From positions 24,706,470-24,770,469 of the forward strand of contig NC_060238.1 in NCBI RefSeq assembly GCF_021155775.2: DNA of 64,000 nt, written 5' to 3'. This stretch comes from Neodiprion pinetum (Eukaryota; Arthropoda; Insecta; Hymenoptera; Diprionidae). The position numbers and the translations under genes are program-made. The notes under the pieces are model-generated. The model saw only the letters and a list, made by a program, of their open reading frames with translations. It was not told the DNA's origin and ran no database searches. This document shows positions 22,064 to 35,189 of this stretch, piece after piece; positions within the stretch are counted from its first letter, which is position 1; the number at the start of each line of letters is the position of its first letter.

Positions 22064-25000
22064 ATTTAATACACTGTACGAACGAGCCAAATGTCTCGAT
22101 ACCACAACTGGCCAACCTGCTCATCGAGCGGTCGCAGAACACAAATTGGACCGTCGTATTCAAGGCCCTCATCACTGTACATCACATGATGTGCTATGGA
22201 AACGAGGTCTGTAATAACCATATTGATCTTTGTCGTCATCGTCATCTTTTATAAATTTCGATTTGAAATCAGTCAAAATTTTCCCTAATTCCTTGAACCT
22301 CAGAAATGATGACTAAATGAATCGTAGAAATTTAGTATTATTAATAGGTCCGATCTAAGCAGCTTAGTTGTATATAAGTTATGAAAAAAAGTTACATCGT
22401 CATCGACGGTGTAAGAATGAATTTTGAAACGTTTTCATCACGCTCTATAATTTAAACGATCGACTCTTTTCTTATTCAATTTTCAGAGGTTCACCCAGTA
22501 CCTGGCGTCGAGTAACAGCACCTTTCAGCTCAGCAGTTTCCTGGACAAGAGCGGGGTGCAAGGTGAAAAATAATGCTTGATGAATAAAGAAACTTACTAT
22601 AATATACGTGATTTGAAATCACAAACATCAACATCGTTATCATCATCGTCGTCGTCGTCACAGTTACTGTCGCTATATTGATTCAATTTTTACAATTTAC
22701 GACGCATCTCTTCAATCTCTGTTCTTAAAATCGTATCGCGCGATTCCTTTTCCACTGTTTTTTCTCTCACCGAATGTTCTTCGTATTAACAAATTCAAAA
22801 TTGTTCATTGTCTATATTCAGCATTCGTTACTCTCTATTTATACTTGTCTTACATTGTTTTCACTGTAACTAACTACGCTTATGGAACGAAGAAGAAAAA
22901 AACCAAAAAGGAATAAACAAACGTGTTGATTGATTTTCAACAATTAAGACACTTCTTGCATCACAAGACGACGTATAATTTCAGTAACTACGACGATGCA
23001 TCTTACGTTGATAAAATATTATTATTATTATTATTATTATTTTTATTTAAATTTTTATTTTATATACAAGACTTCGTTATTTTTTGTACAACTGAAGTAA
23101 ATCGCTTGTTATTCGTTTTTACACTTATACTATACACCTTAATTTCAACGTTTTTCATTTTTGTTTCTCCCGACAGTTTTTTTTTCCGTTACAATTGCAC
23201 CTGAAACGAAGAATAATGAAATGAAATGTACAAAAAATCTGTTTTATCTGTTCAAATATCTGATTTCCATGTGTCTCAATTCTCTATTATATGTATCTCT
23301 GATTTATTACTAACCGGACTAATTTTCTGTTTTTGGGAACAGCTGGAGCACGTGTGGGTGAGTTGTGTTATGTAGAATTACCGAACTAACTTTAACTTTA
23401 AAAATGGACAGGTTCGATTAATTGCTTGCGTTATACTCGAGCGAAATATTCATGATAAAAAAAAAAAGAAATTTCTTCTCAGTATCGTACAATAATAACA
23501 TTTCTGCATCGATATTCACCTCGTGTAATCGAGATAATTTTAACTGACTGATATAATATTGCTATGCCACTTTATTTTCTTACGACTTCACTAAACGTCC
23601 ATTCGTTGTCTCATCTCGTCGTCTCTCTTGAAGACATGTGTATAATTCTTGAAGAATTGATACAAATTGACAGTAACTAGTCACAATTTTTATTATTCTG
23701 TCAATTCTGAAGTTGTTTTCTATATTGGAACAGTTTTTCTGTCTTTTTTTCTTCTGGCTTTTGAAAGTTTTATTTTCTGGCGCTCCGATCGAACAGCTTG
23801 CAAATATCTTTTTATCTTTGTTTGTAGGATACGATATGTCTCCATTCATCAGGCGGTATGCTAAATACTTGAACGAGAAGGCGCTTTCGTACAGAACTGT
23901 TGCGTTCGATTTCTGCAAAGTCAAACGAGGGTAAATAAACCATAATTATAGTATTTTTATTGTATACCATGTATCGCGTTAAAAAAATTGCTCTTTACAC
24001 GACTGTTTCCAACGATACATAAACTCATCGATGTCCTTTGTTTCACTTTTTTTTTTTTTTTTTATTCACAGCAAGGAGGATGGTACTCTTCGAACAATGA
24101 ACCCGGAGAAATTGCTCAAAACTTTACCCGTTCTTCAGGCGCAACTAGATTCGTTACTGGAATTCGACTGCTCGGCCAATGATCTTACAAACGGTGTTAT
24201 AAACATGGCCTTTATGCTTCTCTTCAGAGATCTCATACGTTTATTCGCCTGTTATAACGACGGAATTATTAATCTATTAGGTAAATTGCGTCGTTTTCTC
24301 AGTGCGGTATAGAGAAAATTATCATTCAAACGTTCTTATGTTTTTTTTTCTTTCCCTTTCCATTATAATGTTGAATTGTTTATTTTTTTTATTTCAGAAA
24401 AATACTTCGATATGAACAAGAAACAATGCCGGGATGCGTTAGACCTTTATAGAAAATTCTTAACAAGAATGAACAGCGTTGGAGAATTCCTGAAAGTTGC
24501 AGAGGTAAAGGATAATACTCCCTCAGATTGATAATCGGTCGATAAGGTCGACACGATTATTGTTTATTATTTCTCATTGAAATATTCTCCGTTTCAGAAT
24601 GTTGGTATCGATAAGGGAGACATTCCAGATCTCACAAAGGTACGACGAGTTATAAATCATTTGCAAATTTCCTACTCTACCCGATCCAAGTAAAACATAC
24701 GTACAAAACTAATAATAATTCAAAGTTTTTATAACTCGGATACGTTTCTGAAAGGTAAAACCTTGTCGTTTGTGAATATATTATTGGCGTAGAATAGCTT
24801 GGTAGTGAGTCGAAGGCATTCAAGAAAATAGCCAATTGCGTATCGCTTCTCTGGTGTTTCTTATCTGTTGTCAGTGCAGCTGAAACAATCCCCAGCAGCG
24901 ATGACAACATACTTATAAGCGTGTATTTCGACAAAGCGAAGCGAAGCATCGCAAGAGTGCCTTGTAATTTGATAAATATATTTTTCTAGGCTCCCAGCAG

Positions 25001-25084
25001 TCTGCTCGATGCTCTCGAACAGCATCTTGCCTCCTTAGAAGGAAAGAAAGGATCTGCGGCTAATACGCCAACGCAAACAGCTAG
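22064..25084 (+). CDS. lap: lap ANTH-domain exons
   Basis: Seven exons encode the lipid- and SNARE-binding ANTH solenoid, with blocks strongly typical of the AP180 family: H-C-T-N-E-P-N-V-S-I-P, Y-L-A-S-S-N, G-Y-D-M-S-P-F-I-R-R-Y, F-D-F-C-K-V-K-R-G, L-L-E-F-D-C and L-F-R-D-L-I-R-L-F-A-C. Junctions keep the frame: phase 2 in at 22064, then GT-AG introns of 141 to 1265 bases. The final part (D-A-L-E-Q-H-L-A-S-L-E-G-K-K) closes the domain. Exon composition is much GC-richer than the introns. Confidence 0.93.
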
Positions 25085-28000
25085 GTAAGATCACAGTACA
25101 TTATCTTCTTCTTCTTCTTATACTCTGTAATGTAGCGGGTGTGACAACGTTTATTAACATACAATTGAGGTATGGATGATAGAAAAAAAAAAAAGAAACA
25201 AAAAAAAACCTCACTCGATTGTAAATATACATAAAAATGCTTAAGGAAATTTATTTACAATATTTACAATGTGTTTTTTTCTTTTCTCTCTCTCTCTCTC
25301 TCTCTATTTTACTGCAATCAAAAATATTACACCTTGATTATTAATGATCGACATTCGATATTACTATCAAATATTACAATATCAATACGCACGTGGCTTT
25401 GCTGCATCGTTCATATTTACTAATGCTGATGATATCTTTTTATAATTTTGTCTTTTTCTTATTATTATTGTTAGCATTTTCTCCCTTTATCTTTGCAATC
25501 GTTGGGAAAATATTTCTGAATAGCTGTACCATGATGAGAATTAATCGTTTATAAATATTGTTATATTGGCAAATCAACAGACGTTACAAAAATATTTTTT
25601 TCATACATCTATGTACCCAGAGGTATTCAAACCACATCGCACCTCATGGTAATTGTTATTTAAATCTTTTCTACCGATGATCATACACCTTATATTTCTA
25701 TGTATTTTGTGTTACTTATAGTTTGTTGATTTCTTTCGACAATATTATAAATTTTTTTTCATTTCCTTGCAAATCATCTAGTCTGTGGTTACTACACTAA
25801 AGCCTCTTTAGAAACAGGCTAAATAATTTCATTTCAACCGTTTAATCAAGAAGAAGAAAAGAAATCGGTGTGGTTAAGAAATGTTGAATATATTTCGATA
25901 AGATTCATTGATATCTCTCGCTTTTGTTAAAAATACACCCGAGTATATCCATATGAATATTTATACCTTTAAATAACGCATAACGCTGTTATTGTATTAT
26001 TTTAAAGCAATTGGTGATCAAAATTACTACATAATATCGAAGTTGAGAATCATTATAAAATAGATTCAGCGAAGAATCGTATTACACGCGAGTTGTAAAA
26101 TAGTATGATTCTCAACATTGATATAATCGTATGTTACAATGAATCCAATATCGCTGTCATTTCTATCCATCCCCCTACCCTGAATAATAGAGTTGTATTT
26201 TTATATTTTTTTTCAATTCACACACACCCACACACTTTGTGTCTTCAATTAGATTAATTGGTATGTTTATTATAAAAATATTTCTTAACGCACATATTGT
26301 ATATCTTTGTCGTATTTCCCCCTGTTATACAAAATCTAAGCCAACGGATGAACCTTACAATACAATCCACATGCTTCATCAAATTATAAATTTAAATTTA
26401 GTATCCATATCTTTACCGATTTGACACAGACTCAATGCAAGTATCCCAAAATTTTTACATCCAATTTGTGTGTACTGTATTCTGAGCTTCGATTGTATTT
26501 TAGAATTTTTCTTTTATTTTTATTTTTTTATTTTTTTCTATAAACTTGTATCATTCTCGAATTATAATTGTGTTCTTTGATAACGCACTCAGACAAGTAT
26601 CACATAAATTACTGCAACCACAATTTATGCACCAAATTATCGTCTAGTTGCACATGTATTTATTTGTCAAATTGATTTCAATCTCACGCCTTTGATACAA
26701 AAAGTAGTATATTATGTTGTAATATGAAAACACGCCTGTCAATAATTGAAGTATTGCTACGATCGCTCAATTCCTGTACTTTTGGCACCTCGCGCAGTAG
26801 AGTTATTGCTAATTATTTGCAAAACTATATCTCTGCATGCTGCAAATTGGGGGAAAAAAAAAAAATTAGAAAAAAGGTGCGGATTAATTTAGAATAAATG
26901 CATGTGTAATATATTATACCTGTACGTAAAAAGTATTACACAACTATACATGTGTATATACCTATATGTATATAGATATGTATATAAATATTTATACACG
27001 TATAAATGAAACACAGTTTTGTGTCGTACCTTTAATTTTTGATGCATTGTAGCCTCTGTACGTACTACACTATTTATTTGTTTGTTTTTTTTGTTTTCTC
27101 TCCTTTATTTTTCAATTATCAACATTCCCGTTCACCACTTATCCCTCGTCACAACCTACACTTTATATCTCTCAACGTTGAAATCTATCTTCCCTCTCTT
27201 ATCCGTAAAAAAAAAAACAAAAAAAAAAACCACCTCTGACGAATCGTCATCCCTTCACACACACCCAACAAACCCTATCATTGCCCAAGCAGCCATAGAA
27301 CGAATGTAAAGTCGGGAGTGTCCGCCCTGTCTTCCACCAGCATGGCGTTTGGAACAGCAGCCAGCAACGCACGACTCGATCAGACCGGTAATGGGCACAT
27401 TGACGAGGCGTTGAGACAACAGGCTCTAGCCGAGGAAGAAGCAGCTATGAATCAGTACAAGGTAAGTGATCGGGAGTTGAAGAACAGTTTTTATTTAAAT
27501 CTGTTACATGTTTTAACTACTCGACCGAACTTTGATTCGTTTTATCGTCCTCCCATTCAACAACGTTTTATCCACTTAGGCCAAAGTACAGTCACCGTCG
27601 GGTGGTCCAAGCACTAATCCATTTCTCAGCTCTCCGACGAACAATGCTGGACAGCCAATCGTCGATTTATTCAGCTCGGCACCGGTGACGGATAATCAGG
27701 TGCGTTTGAAGAAGACTCAAAAACGTCGTTGATCATTTTTGTTCGTTATGGAAAAGGAATACCGGGTTTTGATAAAAGTATTGAATGTAAACTAACAACT
27801 TATAGGCACAAAAAGCATCGGACGACCTTCTGCAACTTGCAGGAAACCCGTTTGCGGATATGTTTGGTAATGCGCAAGCGCAGCCACAACCGGTGCAACC
27901 TGCGCCCGGTCAAAACAATATGTGGATGACAAACGGTAATGGTAAATGCAACTTTATACTTTTTTAATTTTATTATTCAGTTGCACTCTTTTTTTATGTA

Positions 28001-29186
28001 ATAATAATGTAGAGATATTTTTTATTTTATGCACTTTTTTTTCTTTAGTTTCTTTTCTTTTTGTTTTGTAGGTTTCGGAGCTGCTCCACCACCAGCAAAT
28101 AATGCCTTTGTTACAGATAACAATTTCTCGTCTGTATTTGGAAATAATCAAGAACAATCAAGTGAGTATTTTGTTACGAATCTTTTCATTCGTCCTGTAA
28201 AAACTCCCACTAGCTCATTGTGTTTATATTTTATTTTCTTTCATTTCATTTCATTTCATTTCATTTCATCGTTTTATCATTTTATACAACACCAAACTCA
28301 TTTTTCATCTCGTCTCACTAGTTTCCCACGCTCCTTGTGCTGTAAATGAAGCATCGATGAGTCTTTCTTTCATTGATTCTTCTCGACTTATTCTAGAAAA
28401 AACGAAAACGAATAGACTTTACTCTCACTGACAGATACTAGATGCATCCAAGAAATCTGATTGATCAATGTCGCTTCAAGACTCGTGGAACATGAGAAAA
28501 ATCTCAATTTGTACATTGGCCAATGAAAAAAAGTTACAGAAACTCACAAGGATTGATTAGCGTTACATGTCTTTAAATGTTAACAATGTAAATAAGAACC
28601 TAACACGCAGCTAACAATGCACGTTGACTAATTTTTGCGCAAGCTGCTGCCGCAGGACTTACCGGTTCTGTACCCAATCCATTCATGTCCGATTTCCCAA
28701 CATCCGGTCCTCAGCCAACGAATGCAGCCAATATCGGCTTGTTCGATAGCAACACAGACCTGACATCCTCAGAAAGTCAACCATCCGCCGGTGGCGGGGA
28801 CCTATTCAGTGCTGGCGGTCAGGCAGATTTCTTTGGGGGCGACGGTACAGTGGTCGGTACCTCAGATGCGGGTAACGGGGACGCAGTTCTTGGGTCGTTA
28901 CCAGGTGCGGCGTCCTCCGGAGCCCTTGGCTCTGTAAAGTCCACTGCAACGCCGCCGCCCAGACCACCGCCTCCCGCAAGTGCTTCTAACGGTACACCAA
29001 GAGCGATGTCTCCTGCCATTGGAGGCGCCTCGACTGGCAGAGCCGCGGCCTCGGCGCCTAGCAAAAGCGCCTTCGACGATCTAAATGACAGTATTCGTAT
29101 GGCCCTGGGTGGGTCGCCGTCACGCCCGCCACCCCTCGCCCAGCAAGCTGTTCCTCCTGCTCCACAACAATCCCAACAACAACAGC

Positions 29187-29248
<62 letters not shown>

Positions 29249-32200
29249 CCAAGTTTGGTTGGCTTCGACAAGTTCGATATGGGGGGTATGGGGGGTATCG
29301 GGGTCGTTGGACAGCCCGTAATGGGTGTAGTCGTCGCTCCGGGTTACGCTATTCCTTCCCAAACCCAAATTCCCGTCGGGTACGGTTCACCGGCAAAGCA
29401 GCCTATGTCAGGTGACGGGAGTCTCATCATTAGAATGCATGCGATGTGTTCTTGTTCAGTGCTCCGAGCCCAAAAAATAACAATTGATATCGTAGTTTAG
29501 GCTGAAGTCAACGCTTTAAGAGCCGACCATATCAGTTCCTTCTTGCAACACATGTACACACGTGCGAGCAATTTTCGCGGGCTAAATTCTCGGTCATTAG
29601 AACTCAGATCAAGGTGAAATTATGCTTCGACAGCTCTTGCTGTAATTTTCTTTGCGTGGAGTAACTTTTGATACCCAACTAGCTCTGATAATCAGTTCAA
29701 AGATAAATCAAAATTCTAAGTGGGTTCAATAGTCGCCATTTTGATTTTATGCCTAATTATTTTCCTTAATAATGCGGACTTAAAATTGTCGGACTTTCCT
29801 TCACGTCAAGCATTTATACCAAAGGAATAATTTTTTTCATCAAATATGTTACGAATATCAACAATTTGATTTCCTTGCATTTAAACCACAAAAATCACTT
29901 TTACGCGTGTACATGTAATACATAAAAAAAAAAAAAAAAAAAACAGAAACGAATATGAATATGGTTTCCTCTTAATGAATGTTTAACTATTATACGCATT
30001 ATAATTTTTTCTCTTCCTCCTTATTTTTATCCTTTATTTTATTAATTTTTGTACTACTGACTTGGTCGATTACGTCGTAGATATAAATGTCAGCTAATGT
30101 AACAGTTTTTATTTGGCGAACAATGCTGTACAAGATAATTTCTTTCACCTTCGGCTTTTTATCTACTACCACCACTAAAAAAACCTGGCTATACCAGTGT
30201 ATGTAATTAACCGTTGAAATTCCTCAGATATCTGAATCCATTTTGTTGATGTGTTGTTCTTTGTAACTGTAACGTATTATCTTGGTGTATCAATAGAGTG
30301 ATTTAGTGTTTGTCTTTAAATTTGGTTTTGTACATAGTTATTCCAACCGCAAAACGTGTACCCATACACACGTTGATTAATTGTGCAAAATGAAAATAGA
30401 AATTCTAGTGCTCACAATTAGTCAGGTCGTTTAATAATCACAAGTTATCACCAGTGAAAAGTATAATCAACGTTCACTTAGAGCTTGAATTTCATTATAT
30501 CGCACAATAATGTACAATAAACAATACTTGAGCAACAATGTAAACGGATTCCGACGAATTAACCGTACATGGGAGAACTATTTAAAAAGGCTACTTTCTA
30601 TCAAATTAAAATCAGCGACTATCTGGTATCTGGGATTTGCTTTTCTGGGGCTTTGGCTGACGTAGGTGTTGCTTAGGTTTTGACGGTTTGGGCTCGGTGC
30701 TGAAGCCATCCACCACTGTGTCTGGAGCTAATAACGTTTCAGCAGCGGGTCAACCGGCGACAACTGGAAGCGGCGGAAAGGTCCTGACTGGTGACTTGGA
30801 CAGCAGTCTTGCCAGCCTCGCGCAGAACCTTTCTATCAACAAGAGTGCTCAGCAACAAGTCAAGTGCGTCACACTTGTTCTAAAACTTCTTTAAGAACCC
30901 AATATTATATCTACGATACTCAAAAGTTTCGCTCATCATCTTTTTTACTGTTGAAAATAATCGACGTATTTTTTTCATTATTCAAGGGGAATGCAATGGA
31001 ATTCTCCAAAAAACGCTGCTAAGACTGGGGGACAAACGGGTTGGACGCCTCAGCCGATGGCAGCGACAACGGGTGCCGGTTACAGACCAATGGTGAGTTG
31101 AAGTTTTCTCTTTACCTGTATTATCGTTATTCTTATCGTTGTTATTATCATCATTATTAATGTTGTTATTATTTTGTAAATAATATATAATTACTAGCAC
31201 GTTAATCGTTGTTTGTATAAACATACACACACAAACACACAATTAAATACATCACATGTAGGTGCAATGAATAGCTTTCTTCAAGCGATTTCTCCTCCTC
31301 CAAGCTTTTGATCGCATTTTTATACAATATAGAACACCGTATCCATGCAAGTTGCACATAATATGTCGTTATTTGTAATCCCTAAGTTTGAGTCTGCGAA
31401 GATTTTTTTTTTTTTGTCAATTTCCCGTAATACTGTGTCGATATATAATAGATAGAGAAAACAGAGTTTTCATATCGTCTTGCATTTTGCTCAGGACAGA
31501 CCCGCAAATATGCTGTTTGACAACATATTGCTGTAAGTAGAAAGCTCTAGATCAATCGTCCGTAACTTTTACTGTATTTCGATTAATATTATACAATATC
31601 GATAATAGCTTTTAACTTGGTTTGCTTTGCTTAAACATATACTCGAATAACTCTTTATTGATTGTTTAACTCGTCGCAGTAGATTTAATCATCATGTGTG
31701 TATCGAGCGTTGGAAAAATATCAAGTAAATGGACTAGCGTAACAAAGGAAGAATCATCTCAAACGTAACGTTAATAAATTATTACCTATTAAGCCTTCCT
31801 GCATACCCTTTCCAAAACCGTAAAGTATAGTTTTGCTATTTAGTTAAATATTGTTCTCCGAATGATCGTTGAGCAATAAATTACGCGCAAAAATAATGTT
31901 TTCCTGTTTTGATTTTTTCGCTACAAGTTCTTATTTTTTTACTTTGGACCCGGCCGAAATTCGCCATGATTCTTTTTTGTTTTTCTTAAGTTAGTGACGA
32001 TTGGCATATTTAGTGCAGTGATGCATGCGTGGCATATGGCATGTTGCCGGCTGTTACAGGGCCAAGGAATGACACAACTTCCTCCAACAGCCAGTATGGG
32101 CTTCCCAACCCAGCCTGCTATGCCTCTGGTGAGTTTTCCCCCATTTCAATTCACGCATATTTCTTCCCCCGTTCCGTAGTTGAAAAACTGACTTTTTTTT

Positions 32201-33246
32201 TTCCTTCTCTCTTTCGTCTACTTCGTTCCATGAATAATTAATTAGTTTATCGCAGTAGTTCAGCATTGAATAACGTTGCCGTTTCGTATGTGACGCAACT
32301 ATATGTTACCACTTTACAGGGTACATTACAAGTAAGCGAAAAACATTAACACAAGAATGTACTTTGTAGGTATATTTTTGAGCACATTAAATTGGCGAAT
32401 TTCAATCGAACGAATTTTGATAAATCTATGATTCTTCGTCGTGGATTGATCAGATGGTGTTTTTAGTCCACTGCACGCTCTGCTTTTGCAACTGTAATTA
32501 TACAGAAACACGTATCGCAGCAAAGAATTGACGATCTTAGGCCTTTCTTTAATAAACAAACGGGCTCAATTGTTACTTGGTAATTAAAGAGTAAAGATTA
32601 GTTCTAACTGTATTTTGTTGAATACACTTAATAATTTCATATTCTCACAACCACCTTTCTCATAATCGCCTCTCCTAATACGGTTTTTGGCCTATGATAA
32701 CAAAGAGCTAACTTTAGTTTTTTTTTTTATTTATTTTTTTTTTTCTTGCACATTGTAGTACTTTTACTTTGTATTATTACAAACAAACAGGAGAATCCGA
32801 GTCGCGCGATTGCAGCGATCGCAGACTCGGAGCAGAGATCGAGTACTATTGCAAAGAATGAAGTATAAAAAAAACCAAGGATTTCAAGGACTTTTCTGCA
32901 TTGCGCATCAAACGTTCGAAAACAAAAATTTATCCTCATTATGTATATATTCTTGCATTAAAACACGTAATTTATATACATATACAATACATATACACTT
33001 TCCTGGTCTGGTGTCTAGGGTATGCAATCTATGCCGATGGGTATGCAGGGCATGCGGCCAATGATGGGTGCAATGCCTGGTGCTCCCATTGCAACTGGTG
33101 GCATGATGGTTGCGGGGGGAACCGCGCCCACAATAATGGGTGCCCCGAGTCCCATGATGAGTGCTCCCCTGCAGCAGCAACACTCTCATAGCACTGCTCA
33201 GTCGCAAGCAAACGCTGTACAACTTGATCCTTTCGGTGCTCTGTGA
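22064..33246 (+). CDS. lap: AP180/PICALM clathrin assembly protein LAP (5' partial)
   Basis: This adaptor binds PI(4,5)P2 and clathrin at the plasma membrane and recruits synaptobrevin-type SNAREs during endocytosis (family knowledge). I place exons at 22064-22206, 22487-22562, 23828-23930, 24072-24280, 24398-24504, 24598-24639, 24990-25084, 27293-27461 (acceptor could be 6 nt later), 27580-27699, 27806-27941, 28072-28161, 28644-29411, 30677-30863, 30987-31092, 32060-32128, 32320-32331 and 33019-33246. All join in phase, giving 885 residues from the first full codon. The first eight exons encode the ANTH domain core and its end; the rest is the unstructured tail. The N-terminal exon with the lysine-rich lipid-binding loop is missing, so the first exon starts inside a codon (D). 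The stop is TGA at 33244-33246. Confidence 0.93.
23343..23357 (+). CDS. lap: Candidate 15-nt lap microexon
   Basis: Fifteen bases CTGGAGCACGTGTGG lie between an AG acceptor (with an upstream CTAAT branch-like site and a T-rich stretch) and a strong GTGAGT donor. The flanking exons meet inside a Gly codon (phase 1). Inserting this exon keeps the frame and adds A-G-A-R-V just before the conserved G-Y-D-M-S-P-F block. That is a surface loop position in the ANTH domain where other family members vary in length, which I state from memory. Confidence 0.6.
27293..33246 (+). CDS. lap: lap tail exons with endocytic motifs
   Basis: The tail is low in predicted structure and carries short linear motifs. 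N-P-F (EH-domain binding) occurs in the exon at 27806-27941 (N-P-F-A-D-M-F-G) and again at the start of the 28644 exon (N-P-F-M-S-D-F). D-L-L, D-L-F and V-D-L-F clathrin-box-like patches are scattered. The very C-terminus is L-D-P-F-G-A-L, a D-P-F motif of the type that binds the AP-2 alpha ear. The 768-nt exon holds Gly/Ser/Pro-rich sequence and a long Gln run. The block G-M-Q-W-N-S-P-K-N-A-A-K at 30987 is highly typical of invertebrate LAP. Confidence 0.9.
29174..29248 (+). repeat. lap: CAA repeat encoding 25 Gln in lap
   Basis: Twenty-five Gln codons in a row, all CAA except one CAG near the start, in the large tail exon. The near-purity points to recent slippage, so length is probably variable in the population. 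Confidence 0.9.
31495..31536 (+). CDS. lap: Candidate alternative last exon of lap
   Basis: After a TTGCTCAG acceptor the lap phase-0 frame continues D-R-P-A-N-M-L-F-D-N-I-L-L and stops at TAA (31534-31536). The upstream exon ending at 31092 is phase 0, so splicing to this site would give a short alternative C-terminus lacking the DPF end. A donor-like GTAAGT overlaps the stop. If that were used, the next constitutive exon would be read out of frame and stop within a few codons. AATAAA hexamers follow at about 31770 and 31875. Confidence 0.35.
   Translation, partial: DRPANMLFDNILL
32320..32331 (+). CDS. lap: 12-nt lap microexon (G-T-L-Q)
   Basis: GGTACATTACAA is bounded by an ACTTTACAG acceptor and a GTAAGC donor. 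Both flanking exons are phase 0, so four residues are added without changing the frame. It could be skipped without harm; inclusion is a guess. Confidence 0.5.
32791..32868 (+). CDS. lap: Candidate alternative last exon of lap (25 residues)
   Basis: After a long T-rich tract and an AAACAAACAG acceptor the phase-0 frame runs for 25 codons (E-N-P-S-R-A-I-A-A-I-A-D-S... to N-E-V) and ends TAA. The block is clearly GC-richer than the intron around it, as coding DNA is here. It would replace the last constitutive exon and remove the D-P-F end. There is no family match that I recognise. Confidence 0.3.
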   Translation, partial: ENPSRAIAAIADSEQRSSTIAKNEV

Positions 33247-35131
33247 GGGGATTAGGTACCTATCTTTTTTCCATCTATACCCAAACTATTAGGTGATATT
33301 ATGTTTGTTTTTAATTTTTTCAACATTTTCTCTTTACAATCCTTGGTAATCGAATTTTCTCGGCGATGACAACCATTTTATTTAACGTATGCGTATAATA
33401 ATGATAATAATAATAATAGCAATAACAATGCTGTAAACAAATCGATCCTGTGTATATAATATTTGACTTTCTCCGTGGTTGTTTTTTTTTTTTCTTTTTT
33501 TTTCCTTCCTCTTTGTTTTATAGTAGATGCGAATTAATAATTATAATCATCGGTGGCTGGTTCCATGTACATTGTATTACCTTACCATCATCGCTCGATG
33601 ACGTTAGCATTCGACAATACGATAACGATACTTTGATAATTGTTTTCATTTTTTTTTCTTTTTTCTTTTTTTTTTGTTCCAGGAATTCAATTGGAATTAA
33701 GAAGAAGATGAAGATTAAGACGATGATAGATATGAAGATAATTTATGGAGCTCCAACTTTGTACATACTGTGTAATATGCCTTCTACATGTTCTGCTTCC
33801 ATTCCTCGAAACCCCTCCCTTATCACAAGTTGATACTAATCCAACTATCGAAAAACCTCACTTCGTCCGCACCCATCCGCATCCCTCGCCCCTTTGTGAA
33901 TACAACAGGTATTTATATAAATATTTTCTTATTTTTATTAGTCGCGATAGCGATCGTATTTCCAGAATGTTACATTCTTTATTTTCTTTGCAAACGGTAA
34001 ATCTTATTTTAAACGTTTGCCAAATTGTTGTGTATAAAATTCGTATAAGTTGGCCTGCAGTGCTTATACAGATATGAATTCATTTCACTTGTTGAAAGTT
34101 ATACAAATGATGAATTACAACAGTTTTAAATTCACGTTTCTAATTGTAAAATTTATTGATTTTTTTTTTGTTTTTTGTTTCTTATCGTTATTATATGTCG
34201 TTTTAAAAATATTATCCAATGTGAATAAAGTGTCGGATGAAATTCTTTTCCGTCAAACGGTCTAAGTAGAATTATTCTTTTGTCTTTTTTTTTACTATGC
34301 TGAGTATAACGATCGTTGTAGCGAATCAATTCGACTACATCGCAATTCCTGATCCGTACTATAATTCACACTTGTATGTATTGTGCCAGTTTCTTTGAAA
34401 TGAACAATTATCGTGGCGTATACACGTAGAATGAGATAGAATGTTTAGAATGAACTGTACATTTTCAGTCCCCACTAAATATCTGGTATGCAGAATATTG
34501 TTGTATATTATTTTTTATTTTTTTTTTCAATTTATTACCGTAAGTTAGATATTTTATTATTATTACTATTACTATTATTATTATTATTATTATATCTCTA
34601 GTTACATTTTCTGGCCAAGGACATTGAAGCAGTAACGAAATAGTCTTTGTTTTGAAAGATAAAATAAAAAAGTATTAATTAAATAAATATTATTAATTAT
34701 CAAAATAAATCTATACATATATATGTATATACATATACACACAGGCATATATGTGTATAACAATAACGATAATGATGAATATGTAAGATTGTATTGTATG
34801 ATTCTACACGATAGGAAGAAGGAAAAAGATAAGAGAGACGAAGAAACTGATGTAGACGGTTCCCCCAATTAAATGTTCTGCGTCACTGTAATGTTCCGAT
34901 ATGTCTTAACTAGTTAGTAAATTAATAATTATTGTTTAAAACAAAAGAATATATTATTATTATTATTATTATTATTATTATCATTATTATTATTAGTAAT
35001 AATGCTATTGCTAGATCTATGATACTCACATAATATTATAACGATACCACATTGACGAATCTATGGATTCGATTATAGTTAAATATAATAACGATTTAAG
35101 AGGTCTACCATACAGTTGTACAGCTTGGAGT

Positions 35132-35189
<58 letters not shown>

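Noticed and set aside
28819..29368. Other-frame and antisense frames over the lap Gln tract (poly-Cys, poly-Val, poly-Leu, poly-Asn)
   Set aside because: Shadows of the lap exon at 28644-29411.
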